Source: Dyadobacter linearis
GTDB lineage: Bacteria > Bacteroidota > Bacteroidia > Cytophagales > Spirosomataceae
Length of the DNA: 64,000 bases
NCBI RefSeq assembly: GCF_907165045.1
Contig: NZ_CAJRAU010000006.1
Location: 124,001-188,000 of the forward strand
Direction: 5' to 3'
Shown: positions 29,349-38,702 of the stretch, piece by piece
How positions within the stretch are numbered: position 1 is the stretch's first letter
Layout of the letters: each line of letters begins with the position of its first letter
Program-made: the position numbers and the translations under genes
The notes under the pieces: model-generated
Database searches by the model: none
What the model was told of the DNA's origin: nothing
The model's input: only the letters and a program-made list of their open reading frames with translations

Positions 29349-29413
29349 AGGAGGAAGGGAGGAAAGGAGGAAGGGAGGAAGGGAGGAAAGGAGGAAAGGA
29401 GGAAAGGAGGAAG
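29347..29413 (+). repeat. Purine-only tandem repeat, 8-base unit
   Basis: About eight copies of the octamer AARGGAGG (R is A or G) run from the dtd stop codon to the next unique sequence, an unbroken stretch of 67 purines. Units differ only by A/G exchange at the third position. Confidence 0.9.
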
Positions 29414-29479
29414 TTACTAAGTTGTCGACTCTCCGCGATCGCCTCATTCACAAAACACATAATGCCACACACCAAAGAA

Positions 29480-29524
29480 AGTCGCAGCGCGACGCAACAC
29501 AAGTAGTCGCAGAGCGACGTAACA
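29480..29524 (+). repeat. Pair of 20-base REP-like repeats
   Basis: Two direct copies (29480-29499 and 29505-29524) of a sequence reading AGTCGCAG, C or A, GCGACG, C or T, AACA. Each holds a small palindrome GTCGC-n-GCGAC. They lie just upstream of mazG. A genome-wide family is suspected but cannot be shown from one window. Confidence 0.55.
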
Positions 29525-29534
29525 TCGGTAAAAC

Positions 29535-29861
29535 ATGACAATACAGCAAGCCCAGGACGACGTTGATCAATGGATCAAAACCTACGGTGTCCGATACTTT
29601 TCGGAACTGACGAATATGACAATCCTGACAGAGGAAGTAGGCGAAATGGCCCGGATCATGGCGAGGACTTATGGTGATCAGTCTTTCAAAAAGAGTGATC
29701 TCGGAAAAGACCTGGGCGATGAAATGGCGGATGTACTTTGGGTATTGATCTGCATTGCAAACCAAACCGGCATTAATCTGACTGAGGCGCTGGAAAAGAA
29801 TATCGCCAAGAAAACGGAGCGCGATAAAGACCGGCACAAGCAAAACCCGAAATTATTATAG
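29535..29861 (+). CDS. MazG-type nucleotide pyrophosphohydrolase
   Basis: 108 residues. A single MazG domain with the metal-binding pattern EEVGEMAR near residue 32 and GDEMADVLWVL near residue 62 (ExxE and ExxD). Short one-domain MazG proteins of this kind hydrolyse (d)NTPs or modified nucleotides to monophosphates. The C-terminal stretch KKTERDKDRHKQNPK is basic. The gene follows the purine repeat and the REP-like pair and ends at a strong bidirectional terminator. Confidence 0.9.
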   Translation: MTIQQAQDDVDQWIKTYGVRYFSELTNMTILTEEVGEMARIMARTYGDQSFKKSDLGKDLGDEMADVLWVLICIANQTGINLTEALEKNIAKKTERDKDRHKQNPKLL

Positions 29862-29873
29862 CAGGTACGAAAC

Positions 29874-29903
29874 GCAAAAAAGCCCGATAAATCGGGCTTT
29901 TTC
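29874..29903. terminator. Bidirectional rho-independent terminator
   Basis: A perfect 8-bp stem (AGCCCGAT and ATCGGGCT) with a 2-base spacer is flanked by A and T runs, serving mazG from the left and sucB from the right. Confidence 0.9.
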
Positions 29904-29921
29904 ACTGCTATATCTGCAAAA

Positions 29922-31520
29922 TTACATATCAAGTAATAACCTCATCGGATCTTCCAAAAGCTGTTTTACACGAACCAGGAAGCTCACTGAATCTTTTCCG
30001 TCGATTGTACGGTGATCGTAGGAAAGTGCTACGTACATGATCGGGCGAACAACGATTTGTCCATCCACTACAACTGCACGCTCCACGATATTGTGCATTC
30101 CCAGGATCGCCGATTGAGGCGCATTGATAATCGGTGTCGACATCATTGAACCGAAGGTTCCGCCGTTTGTAATTGTAAAAGTTCCGCCAGACATTTCATC
30201 CATGCCCAATTTACCGTCCCGCGCACGCACTGCAAGCCGAACAATTTCTTTTTCAATAGCTGCGAAAGAAAGTGTCTCTGCATTGCGGATTACAGGAACC
30301 ACCAACCCGCGAGGCGTTGATACTGCTACTGAAATATCCGCGAAATCGTTATAAACCAGCTCTTCTCCGTCGATAGACGCATTCACTACGGGGAAGTCTT
30401 TCAATGCAACCGTAACTGCCTTTACGAAGAATGACATAAAGCCCAGACCGACTTCGTGTTTCTCCTTAAACTTATCTTTGAATTTGTTACGCAGATCCAT
30501 CACCGGCTTCATATCCACTTCGTTGAAAGTGGTGAGCATGGCTGTTTCGTTTTTCACAGCTACCAGTCGGCGGGCGATCGTTTTACGCAACGATGACATT
30601 TTCTCGCGGCGTTGCGATCTTGCTCCTGCTGGTGCAGGCGCGGCTGCAGCTGGTTTCGCAGGTGCACTTGCTGGCTGAGCCGCAGCGGCTGGCTTGCTGC
30701 CGGCTTTCAACGCATCATCCTTCATTATTTTTCCACCTGATCCCGAACCATTTACATCTTTCGGATCGATACCTCTTTCGGCAAGGATCTTAGCTGCAAC
30801 CGGGGAAGCGTGTTTTTCACTATATGCTTTGTCGCCCTGGCCGGCAGATGGTGCCTGTCCGGCAGCTTGGGCTGCTGGCTGGGAAGCCGCAGATCCGCCT
30901 GCACCCGGCTCGATTGTACAAATAACTGCACCGATCGATAAGGTATCTCCTTCCTGGCCCACGATTCTTAACGTTCCAGCGGCTTCCGCAGGAAGCTCAA
31001 AAGTGGCTTTATCAGATTCCAGCTCGCAAAGGATTTCGTCCACTTCCACGTGGTCACCATCTTTTTTGCTCCAAGAAGCAATGGTAACCTCCGTGATCGA
31101 CTCGCCTACTGCGGGCACTTTCATTTCGTATGCTTTGCCACCGGCAGCGGGAGCTTGCGCAACAGCGGCAGGTTCGGCAGCTTTATCTTCGACTTTATCT
31201 GCGGCCGGTTCTACTGGCGCAGCAGCTTCGGGTTTCGCAGCATTTGCATCTTGCTTGGGAGCAGACGGGGCGGCTCCGTTTGCGGCTGAATCGATCGTGG
31301 CGATCAGGTCACCGATGTTGAGCGTATCTCCTTCCTGTGCTTTTATGTGCAGGGTACCTTCTGCTTCCGCGGTCAATTCAAAAGTTGCTTTATCTGAATC
31401 CAGCCCGCAAATAACTTCGTCCATTTTAACAAAGTCACCGTCATTTTTGAACCAGTTCCCTATTGTAACCTCCGTGATAGACTCGCCAACAGGCGGTACT
31501 TTTATTTCAATTTCAGCCAT
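29922..31520 (-). CDS. sucB: Dihydrolipoamide succinyltransferase, E2 of 2-oxoglutarate dehydrogenase
   Basis: 532 residues with two lipoyl domains: the lipoylated lysines are Lys44 ([11 protein letters not shown]) and Lys171 ([11 protein letters not shown]). They are joined by Ala/Pro-rich linkers. An E3-binding domain follows (about 237-272, [18 protein letters not shown]), then the catalytic domain from about 305 with His503 and Asp507 in SYDHRTIDG. It transfers succinyl groups to CoA in the TCA cycle. sucA lies 48 bases upstream on the same strand, so the E1 and E2 genes are one operon. The E3 gene is not in the window. Linkers are long and compositionally biased, which explains the long antisense open frame across them. 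Confidence 0.95.
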   Translation of the reverse strand: MAEIEIKVPPVGESITEVTIGNWFKNDGDFVKMDEVICGLDSDKATFELTAEAEGTLHIKAQEGDTLNIGDLIATIDSAANGAAPSAPKQDANAAKPEAAAPVEPAADKVEDKAAEPAAVAQAPAAGGKAYEMKVPAVGESITEVTIASWSKKDGDHVEVDEILCELESDKATFELPAEAAGTLRIVGQEGDTLSIGAVICTIEPGAGGSAASQPAAQAAGQAPSAGQGDKAYSEKHASPVAAKILAERGIDPKDVNGSGSGGKIMKDDALKAGSKPAAAAQPASAPAKPAAAAPAPAGARSQRREKMSSLRKTIARRLVAVKNETAMLTTFNEVDMKPVMDLRNKFKDKFKEKHEVGLGFMSFFVKAVTVALKDFPVVNASIDGEELVYNDFADISVAVSTPRGLVVPVIRNAETLSFAAIEKEIVRLAVRARDGKLGMDEMSGGTFTITNGGTFGSMMSTPIINAPQSAILGMHNIVERAVVVDGQIVVRPIMYVALSYDHRTIDGKDSVSFLVRVKQLLEDPMRLLLDM

Positions 31521-31568
31521 TTTATCTGCAATCTTGTTGTCGAATTAAGTCTTAATTTATTGAAATTA

Positions 31569-34331
31569 TCATTCAAAAGCTCTGGAAATAATCTCAGCCT
31601 GCTCTTTCGCATGAATTTTCGAGAAGCCGGTCGAGGGCGAAGCGCTTGATTCACGGGCGATTACTGACAGAGGTTTAGCACCTTTGTACATCCGCAACAT
31701 GAACGTCCATCCGCCCATATTGAAAGGTTCTTCCTGTACCCAATATACTTTTGCATCAGGATATTGATTCAAATGCGCATCAACCTGCGTTTGCGGGAAG
31801 GGGTGCATTTGTTCAAGACGAATAATTGCGACATCGTCCCTCTTATCTGCCTGCTGTCTTTCGTAAAGTTCATAATACAGCTTTCCGGTGCACAGCAGCA
31901 CTTTTTTCACTTTCTTCGGATCTGCGTAAGTATCTCCGATCGTTTCCTGGAAAGATCCGTTCACGAGGCTGTCCATCGGAGAAATACATAGCGGGTGACG
32001 CAGCATCGATTTTGGCGACATTACTACCAGCGGCTTGCGGAAAGGAAATTTCAACTGACGGCGCAGCAAGTGGAAGAAGTTGGCCGGTGTAGTTACATTG
32101 GCGACGATCAGGTTGTAATTAGCTGAAAGCTGCAAATACCTTTCCGGGCGCGCATTAGAGTGTTCCGGTCCCTGGCCTTCGTATCCGTGTGGCAACAGCA
32201 TTACCAAGCCGGTCCAGCGATCCCATTTGGTTTCACTTGAAGTCACAAACTGATCAATGATCACCTGGGTGCCATTTGCAAAGTCTCCAAACTGCGCTTC
32301 CCAAATCACCAATGCATTCGGGTTCGCCATGGAATAGCCGAATTCAAAACCTAAAACCCCATACTCAGAAAGCAGCGAGTTGTAGATCATAAATGGACCC
32401 TGACCTTCCTGAATATGTTGCAAACTGTTGTAAGCCGCATTCGTTTCCACATCCCGTAGCACCGCGTGACGGTGTGAGAATGTACCACGCTGCACATCTT
32501 GTCCGCTCAGTCTTACAATATTTCCTTCAACAAGAATAGAACCGTAAGCAAGCAGCTCGGCTGTTGCCCAGTTCACTTCTTTTTTATCAAATATCATCTG
32601 CTCACGATCTTTCAGCAGCTTGTCAATTTGTTTTAATCTGTTAAAATTCTCGGGAGTTGTCGTCAGCGCCTTACCGATTTTTTGAAGTACGTCCAGCGGC
32701 ACGCCAGTCTCAGGTGATTTTTCAAAATCCTCTGGTTTCGACTTGCGCAGCGTATGCCACTCCTGTTCTAATTTTGGTAAAGTATAAGGCAACGTCTTTT
32801 GCTTCACCATATCCAGACGCTCCTGCAACAGCTGTTTGAACTCTTTGTCCATATTAGCTGCGAGTTGCGCATCAATGTCACCACGCTCTGCAAGTGTTTT
32901 TTGATAGATTTCCCTCGGATTCTGGTGATTTTCGATCGATTTGTAAAGAACCGGTTGTGTAAACTTAGGTTCATCTGCTTCATTATGTCCGTGACGACGG
33001 TAGCAGACCATATCGATAAAGATGTCCTTATTGAATTTCTGGCGGTATTCCACAGCCAGTCGCATACAGTAAACAACCGCTTCCGGATCGTCACCATTTA
33101 CGTGCAATACCGGCGCGTCAACGATTTTGGCGATATCAGTACAGTAAATACTAGATCTCGCGTCGATGAAGTCAGTTGTGAAACCAACCTGGTTATTGAT
33201 CACAAAGTGAATGGTACCACCTGTGTAATATCCGTTCAGCGCCGACATTTGGGTTACTTCATACACGATACCCTGTCCTGCAACAGCCGCATCGCCGTGG
33301 ATCAGAACAGGCAGAACGCGATCGTAATCGCTGTCGTACATGCCGTCAGCACGGGCGCGGATATAACCTTCAACCACCGGATTAACTGCTTCCAGGTGAG
33401 AGGGGTTTGGTGCAAGTTTCAAATGTACCTTGTTTCCGTCTTTCGTAGTTATCTGGCTTGCGAAACCCATGTGGTATTTCACGTCACCATCACCCCAAAC
33501 CTGATCTGGCAAATTACCTTCGAACTCGTTAAAGATCTGTCCGTAAGTTTTCTGCATGATATTGGCGAGCACATTCAAGCGTCCGCGGTGCGCCATTCCG
33601 ATCATCACTTCTACCACGCCCATTTCGGCGGCTTTGTTGATCATCGCGTCCAGTGCGGGAATTGTAGTCTCCCCACCTTCCAGTGAAAAACGCTTTTGGC
33701 CAAGGTATTTGGTGTGCAGGAAATTTTCGAAAACTACCGCCTCATTGAGTTTCGACAAAATATGTTTTTTCTCATCTACTGAGAAATCCATATGCAATGC
33801 TTCTTTCTCAATTTTCTTGCGCAGCCAGCTTTTTTGCTCGCGGTCGCGGATGTATAGATATTCGAAACCGATATTTCTGGTATAGATCGTTTTAAGCGAT
33901 TCTACAATTTCTTTCAGTGTAGCCGGTCTTCCAAAAACCTCAACTCCCGCTTCAAAAACGGTTTCGAGATCTTCGGGGCCCAAATTAAAATCTGTGATTT
34001 CCAGTTGTGGCCGACGGTCTTTTCTCTTCTGAATCGGGTTGGTTGTGGCCATTAAGTGACCACGTGAGCGGAATCCGCGGATGAGGTGAACCACCTCCAT
34101 TTCCTTGCGTATTCTGCCAGGATCGGGCTTTCCAACGGTGGCAGCTTCTTTGCCGGAAGCGGCTGCGCTGGTGTGTCCGTTTCCGTTTATCGGATACTTC
34201 TGAAAGAAGTCAAACCCTTCGAAAAATTTCTGCCAACCTTCGTCGACTGAGGTGGCATCTTGCTTGTAGGAATTGTACAATTCCTCTATGTAAGAGGCGT
34301 CGGAATTAGCTATATAAGTGTATTTATCCAT
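31569..34331 (-). CDS. sucA: 2-oxoglutarate dehydrogenase E1 component
   Basis: 920 residues from ATG 34331 (MDKYTYIAN...); the GTG one codon before is less likely. The N-terminus (IANSDASYIEELYNSYKQD) is the E1 peripheral-binding segment. Thiamine-pyrophosphate motifs are visible: GMAHRGRLNVLANI, the GDAAVAGQGIVYE region and the pyrimidine-site segment FGYSMANPNALVIWEAQFGD with VIDQFVTSSETKW. The tail IRLEQMHPFPQ is typical. E1 decarboxylates 2-oxoglutarate and passes the succinyl group to the lipoyl arms of SucB. A TAnnTTTG promoter element lies 30 bases upstream. Confidence 0.97.
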   Translation of the reverse strand: MDKYTYIANSDASYIEELYNSYKQDATSVDEGWQKFFEGFDFFQKYPINGNGHTSAAASGKEAATVGKPDPGRIRKEMEVVHLIRGFRSRGHLMATTNPIQKRKDRRPQLEITDFNLGPEDLETVFEAGVEVFGRPATLKEIVESLKTIYTRNIGFEYLYIRDREQKSWLRKKIEKEALHMDFSVDEKKHILSKLNEAVVFENFLHTKYLGQKRFSLEGGETTIPALDAMINKAAEMGVVEVMIGMAHRGRLNVLANIMQKTYGQIFNEFEGNLPDQVWGDGDVKYHMGFASQITTKDGNKVHLKLAPNPSHLEAVNPVVEGYIRARADGMYDSDYDRVLPVLIHGDAAVAGQGIVYEVTQMSALNGYYTGGTIHFVINNQVGFTTDFIDARSSIYCTDIAKIVDAPVLHVNGDDPEAVVYCMRLAVEYRQKFNKDIFIDMVCYRRHGHNEADEPKFTQPVLYKSIENHQNPREIYQKTLAERGDIDAQLAANMDKEFKQLLQERLDMVKQKTLPYTLPKLEQEWHTLRKSKPEDFEKSPETGVPLDVLQKIGKALTTTPENFNRLKQIDKLLKDREQMIFDKKEVNWATAELLAYGSILVEGNIVRLSGQDVQRGTFSHRHAVLRDVETNAAYNSLQHIQEGQGPFMIYNSLLSEYGVLGFEFGYSMANPNALVIWEAQFGDFANGTQVIIDQFVTSSETKWDRWTGLVMLLPHGYEGQGPEHSNARPERYLQLSANYNLIVANVTTPANFFHLLRRQLKFPFRKPLVVMSPKSMLRHPLCISPMDSLVNGSFQETIGDTYADPKKVKKVLLCTGKLYYELYERQQADKRDDVAIIRLEQMHPFPQTQVDAHLNQYPDAKVYWVQEEPFNMGGWTFMLRMYKGAKPLSVIARESSASPSTGFSKIHAKEQAEIISRAFE

Positions 34332-34359
34332 CACAAAAGTGATTATTTCATTTATGGCA

Positions 34360-34391
34360 CAAAGGTACGAGACTTATGTAAAGATTACGAA
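34360..34391 (-). promoter_or_regulatory. Candidate promoter for sucAB
   Basis: TACCTTTG at 34360-34367 (minus strand) matches TAnnTTTG exactly. A weak -33-like TTCG lies 20 bases upstream. The predicted start of transcription is about 20 bases before the sucA ATG. Confidence 0.5.
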
Positions 34392-34440
34392 TAAAATCTC
34401 CTTTTAACTTGATTGAAAAACATTTCCATTGGTCACAGGA

Positions 34441-35364
34441 CTAATATTTTTGAAATCCTTTGGGGTTCGGAACAAATTTCAGCATAAGCTCGTGAACACC
34501 CTTCGGACCCGAATATGAGGCGTAAATTTGCTCTGCTGTACGGGTGCTGTAAAAATACCCCAGCCGCACATTCCGGCCCACCTGGACCTCGGCAGATAAT
34601 TGCAAATAATCGACATTTGAAGAGAATCCACTATATCCTCCGCCAATCCGGTAGGAAGCACCAATACCCACTTTTTCACTAAACCAAAAACGCGTACCAA
34701 GGTCGAACCTCAGCTTGCGATCTTTCTCCTGAACAAACAAAACATGCGGCAACATCAATATCTCGTCGCCCACATCATAGCTGCCTCCGGCCATGATGTA
34801 GAGCGGCCGCCGGTAAACATCCAGCGCAGCCTGCTGTCCCAATCTCTGACTCAGCAATTCCGGCTTCGACACACCAATATATAATTGATCAGACCGAAGC
34901 CAGGCACCAATACCAAACGTCCCCAAAGCGCGGTTGTTGCTCAGATACCCCGATTGGTCCGCCACGGGCAGTACATTAATCCCGCCCTGCGCCCCTAATC
35001 CGAGTTTCCAATCATCAGAAAAAGCCAGGTGATAAGCAAATGAGGCCGAGAAACCGGTTGTTGTAAAATAACTCGTCTGATCATTAAGCGCCTGAAAACC
35101 AATACCGAATTTCCCATTCGCCACGGTACCGTCGGCCGCAAAAGTCTGACTCGAAGGTGAGTTCCGGATATTGATCCATTTCCGACGGAACATCGCCGTC
35201 ATATTAAAATCTTCCCGAACGCCGGTAAATCCCGGGTTGATCGACATCGGATTCTGAACATATTGTTCGTAAAGCACCTCGCGTTGTGCAGATACTGACT
35301 GCCAGCCTGTTGCGAGAAAAAGCGCTGCGATAAGAAATCTCCTCAAAGTGTAATGTGTGTTCAT
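34441..35364 (-). CDS. PorP/SprF family outer-membrane protein
   Basis: 307 residues from ATG 35364, with a signal peptide (RRFLIAALFLATGWQSVSA). Right after it is the family hallmark QYVQNPMSINPGFTG, and the rest is a predicted beta-barrel. PorP/SprF proteins sit in the outer membrane with the type IX machinery and help particular cargo, such as gliding adhesins, reach the surface. It lies downstream of the TolB-like gene, but a terminator between them suggests separate transcripts. No large adhesin gene is next to it, so the cargo is unknown. Confidence 0.9.
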   Translation of the reverse strand: MNTHYTLRRFLIAALFLATGWQSVSAQREVLYEQYVQNPMSINPGFTGVREDFNMTAMFRRKWINIRNSPSSQTFAADGTVANGKFGIGFQALNDQTSYFTTTGFSASFAYHLAFSDDWKLGLGAQGGINVLPVADQSGYLSNNRALGTFGIGAWLRSDQLYIGVSKPELLSQRLGQQAALDVYRRPLYIMAGGSYDVGDEILMLPHVLFVQEKDRKLRFDLGTRFWFSEKVGIGASYRIGGGYSGFSSNVDYLQLSAEVQVGRNVRLGYFYSTRTAEQIYASYSGPKGVHELMLKFVPNPKGFQKY

Positions 35365-35399
35365 TCTGTTCAAATTTTTGTAAATAATGCTGTACAGAT

Positions 35400-35434
35400 A
35401 CCAAAAATGGCAGAAGACGTGATCTTCTGCCATC
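35400..35434 (-). terminator. Terminator after the TolB-like gene
   Basis: A perfect 11-bp stem (ATGGCAGAAGA and TCTTCTGCCAT on the minus strand) with a 5-base loop is followed by TTTTTGG. It lies between the TolB-like stop codon and the PorP/SprF start, so PorP/SprF needs readthrough or a promoter close to its ATG. Confidence 0.8.
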
Positions 35435-35475
35435 TTAATAACCGTATTAATTTGAGTTTATACTTATCAAAACAA

Positions 35476-38400
35476 TTAAAAATCGTAGCCTAATGTTACG
35501 TAAGGAATAGCTTTGTTTGTGTAACCGTTGTCAACTCCCCACGCATAATCGAACTTCGCGTAAAATCCGAACAATGTCGTTCTCACACCCATTCCATAGC
35601 CCATTAAATACGGGTTTTTATAGTTTGTAACTGTCGCGCGGAAAGGATCGTCCTCAGTACCAATGATCTGTGTATTCAAACTGTTGTTTTCACTAAACGG
35701 CCCCTTCCCTGTCCAGGCAGTTCCAATATCGCCAAAACCGACGATCTGGAAGTTCCGCAGGAAGCTGGAAGTAATAGCGCCGCGATACAGGTATTTCACC
35801 AGCGGAATGCGGAGTTCCGCATTTACGAGCATATAGCTGGTTCCTGAAAGCCTGTTCAGATTGAAACCACGCAGGTTGGTGGCAAAATCAGCAAAGAAAA
35901 TATCCCGGTTATCTCTCTGAAAATTCAGCGGATTCTCGCCGGTACGGTTTTCCTTCCTATTTCCGAGCCAGTTTTCCATTCCGCCCAGAATATTTTGTTT
36001 TGGCGCTTTTCCCCCTGAGTGGCTGGCAGCCGCGCGGATCGCCAGGATCAGGTCTCTGTGAATTTTCTGATAGTGACGGAAATCAAGACTTACCCGATTG
36101 AAACTTTCATTTCCATTCGTCAGCCCCTGATGCATATCGTAGCGCAGTTTGAACCGCGTACCTTCCATCATATTCATTCCATTCACACGCGTATTATCGA
36201 ACACATATTCACTCCGCAACCCGCCATAATTGGACGCCATATCCGGATTAGCCAGTATGTACACGTCGATCATTCGCGTCGATGAAAACATCGGCGATAA
36301 CGAGAACCTGCTGGTTGTTGAAAACGGATACGAAGCCGTGAACATCAGTTGATTGAACCGGTATTTCTGAGGAGCACCCTCGGTATCGACATACAAACTC
36401 TTGCGGTCAAAACGAGCGCCGAAGTCGATGCGGTAGGTGTTATTCATGTATTCACCAAACAAATCGGTGTTCCTGAAATTCGACGAAAGGAATACCCCGG
36501 CTTTTATCACGTGGTTTTCCAAAAGGTCATTCATGGAGATCGACTGCGCGAAACCGAATCCTCTGATCGGATCGATGCGCCAATCGGAGCTGGCATCGTT
36601 TGTTATAAATAAACCTTTGTAATTGGTAGGTCCTTTAATTGCGATATTCTCACGAGTCGCCTTCGGTCGTGATAATGCGCCCGGAGTAGTCGGGAAGCTT
36701 CCGCGGTTTCTTCTGGATTCAAAGGATTTCAAAACATCCTCGTCGAATTCATAATTGTCCGTATCAACCTCTCCATTTTTCAAAGCCAGTTTCGGCGTTT
36801 CGGAGGCTTGCTGAGCTGCTTTTGCCGCGGTATCTGGTTGCGCAGCTGCATTACCACCGCCAGCCGCCGCAGTACCCGGGGTCAATGCCGGCGTATTGAT
36901 CGCAGCGTCAATATTGAATGAATTCTTGTACGCAGCTACATAGTAACCATCGTTTAAATACGTGTACGCAAGCGCACCGCCCGATTTGGTGTTGACATCG
37001 GCGTTGCGGATATTCTGAATGTGATTGGTAAGCTGCGAGGTCGAGGAAGAAGCTCTGTTATATCTGAACAGATTATTCACTCCTTTTCCATTTGACAAAT
37101 AGACAATATCAGTTGCGTCAGCATACACAGGCACTATTTTCGACTTTCCATCACCCTGCACCAGCTTGATCATATTGGAAGACCTTGGCGTACCGTCGTG
37201 CTCGAATATTGTATATAAAGAAGAAATCGATTTGTAATTTCCTTTGTCACCGGTACCCACAGAGTCAACAGGACGATTTGAAGAAAACACTACTTTCCTG
37301 GAAGAACCCTGAACGAACCTGGGTGAAAGGTCGTCATAAAGGTCATTGGTCAATGCAAGCGGCGAAGCGCGAGCTACGCTGATCAGGAACAAGTCATTCT
37401 GCCCGCCTTTGTCAGCGCTGACAGCCAGCATGGTACCGTCATTTGAAACGTCCATATCTACGATCTGGTCAAGTCCGCGGATATTGCGTTTCAACTTCAC
37501 CTTCACCTTTTTAGTACCTATATTTTCATAGATATACAAATTCTTTCGATCGTTTTCGGTAGCAAGGATCGCAAGTTGGTTGTTGCGGAACCAACCCAGC
37601 AAAGGAGGCTGTGTTTTTGCTCTTCCACCTACCAGATCCAGCTTGCCCTGACGCACAATTTTCTTCGAACCGCTCTCACTATCAAATATATACACCCTAT
37701 ACCGGCCGTTTTTGATCTCGCTCACAGCAGTAAACTTTTTGTCCTGAGAGATCTTGATCACCGCACTTGCGTCGGACACATTGAATTCGTTCAGCTTATA
37801 TTTCCACGACGGGCTGGGCTCGGCGTAAAACTGCTCGGCATTTTTGTTTTGGTTGAGATAATAGGCTTTCCATTCGCGCAGGAAGCGATTGTAGGATTGA
37901 ATGCCCAATGTACTTGTGATACTGGTCTGCTCGGTGCGGATAATGCGGGTAAGGTTGAGAATATCAGATATTTTGTCCTTTCCGTAGCGCTCGGCAATGT
38001 AGTTCCAAATCGACTGTCCGACCAGCGTCGCGTCGTTTCCGGTCATTAATGTAGGCTTTCTTACATTCCGGTTTTTGAAAAAATCCCGCATGTAATCGTT
38101 CAGCTCAGGCGACCAGCCGTCGGCAATGTAAGCCGCGGTACCTGACATAAACCACTCAGGGAGCGTCAGAAGCAAGGAACTTTGCAGCGCCTCCTTCATA
38201 TTGCCGCCGTAAAGCATATCGTAAACAAAGAGCAAACTAATATCCTTCACCAGCTTTTTACGAAAACCAACCTGATCTCCGGTATACGCCACTTCTACGC
38301 GCGACTGCGAAAGGTCCAGCTTTTGTTCATTGAGGTTATCCAGCGTAGACAGGCCCATATTGCTCTGTTCCAGCTCGGCGGGAGAATTGTAAAGGAAGAT

Positions 38401-38685
38401 CTTAACGCGGCTGTAAGGAGTCCAGCCAAGAATATCTGTGATTTTATCGAACTCACTTTCAGCATATTGCGCAGTCAACTTGGCCAGCGCAGTTCCACCC
38501 TGATAGTGGTAAATTTCGAAATTGGTGGTCCGGAAAATCTTCCAGTTGAAGGTTTTGTACTGAATCCGGTTTTTGCCAAATGTTTCCTGAGAAGGATAGC
38601 GTTGCGCAACTGACTGGGATACAACTCCTAAAACCGCTAGTAAACCGACCGAAAAGGTTAATCTGTATATGTGTTTTATGCTCAT
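35476..38685 (-). CDS. TolB-like beta-propeller protein with peptidase-MA-like N-terminus and C-terminal barrel
   Basis: 1069 residues with a signal peptide (cleavage near SVA-QRY). Residues about 45-280 resemble the peptidase-MA-like domain (ILGWTPYSRVKIFLYNSP, LTLPEWFMSGTAAYIADGWS), but the zinc motif HExxH expected before that is absent: the equivalent segment reads KDISLLFVYDM. A TolB/WD40-like propeller follows (SNDGTMLAVSADKGGQNDLF, VFSSNRP). Next come an Ala-rich linker near 600-640 and a C-terminal BamA/Omp85-like barrel (GRKENRTGENPLNF, YGMGVRTTLFGFYAKFDYAW). It is probably outer-membrane bound. It starts 17 bases after the FAD-oxidoreductase stop codon. Function unknown. Confidence 0.8.
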   Translation of the reverse strand: MSIKHIYRLTFSVGLLAVLGVVSQSVAQRYPSQETFGKNRIQYKTFNWKIFRTTNFEIYHYQGGTALAKLTAQYAESEFDKITDILGWTPYSRVKIFLYNSPAELEQSNMGLSTLDNLNEQKLDLSQSRVEVAYTGDQVGFRKKLVKDISLLFVYDMLYGGNMKEALQSSLLLTLPEWFMSGTAAYIADGWSPELNDYMRDFFKNRNVRKPTLMTGNDATLVGQSIWNYIAERYGKDKISDILNLTRIIRTEQTSITSTLGIQSYNRFLREWKAYYLNQNKNAEQFYAEPSPSWKYKLNEFNVSDASAVIKISQDKKFTAVSEIKNGRYRVYIFDSESGSKKIVRQGKLDLVGGRAKTQPPLLGWFRNNQLAILATENDRKNLYIYENIGTKKVKVKLKRNIRGLDQIVDMDVSNDGTMLAVSADKGGQNDLFLISVARASPLALTNDLYDDLSPRFVQGSSRKVVFSSNRPVDSVGTGDKGNYKSISSLYTIFEHDGTPRSSNMIKLVQGDGKSKIVPVYADATDIVYLSNGKGVNNLFRYNRASSSTSQLTNHIQNIRNADVNTKSGGALAYTYLNDGYYVAAYKNSFNIDAAINTPALTPGTAAAGGGNAAAQPDTAAKAAQQASETPKLALKNGEVDTDNYEFDEDVLKSFESRRNRGSFPTTPGALSRPKATRENIAIKGPTNYKGLFITNDASSDWRIDPIRGFGFAQSISMNDLLENHVIKAGVFLSSNFRNTDLFGEYMNNTYRIDFGARFDRKSLYVDTEGAPQKYRFNQLMFTASYPFSTTSRFSLSPMFSSTRMIDVYILANPDMASNYGGLRSEYVFDNTRVNGMNMMEGTRFKLRYDMHQGLTNGNESFNRVSLDFRHYQKIHRDLILAIRAAASHSGGKAPKQNILGGMENWLGNRKENRTGENPLNFQRDNRDIFFADFATNLRGFNLNRLSGTSYMLVNAELRIPLVKYLYRGAITSSFLRNFQIVGFGDIGTAWTGKGPFSENNSLNTQIIGTEDDPFRATVTNYKNPYLMGYGMGVRTTLFGFYAKFDYAWGVDNGYTNKAIPYVTLGYDF

Positions 38686-38702
38686 AAATGCTTAGGCTGA
38701 CT

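Noticed and set aside
29347..29413. GGAGG repeats as ribosome-binding sites for mazG
   Set aside because: They end about 120 bases before the mazG start, and Bacteroidota rarely depend on Shine-Dalgarno pairing.
30694..31548. Long plus-strand open frame of 284 codons opposite sucB
   Set aside because: It is antisense to the Ala/Pro-rich linkers and lipoyl domains of a clear sucB gene; the codon bias of the real gene keeps the opposite strand open.
32799..33686. Plus-strand open frame of 295 codons opposite sucA
   Set aside because: Fully antisense to conserved parts of sucA, with no recognisable protein features or start signal.
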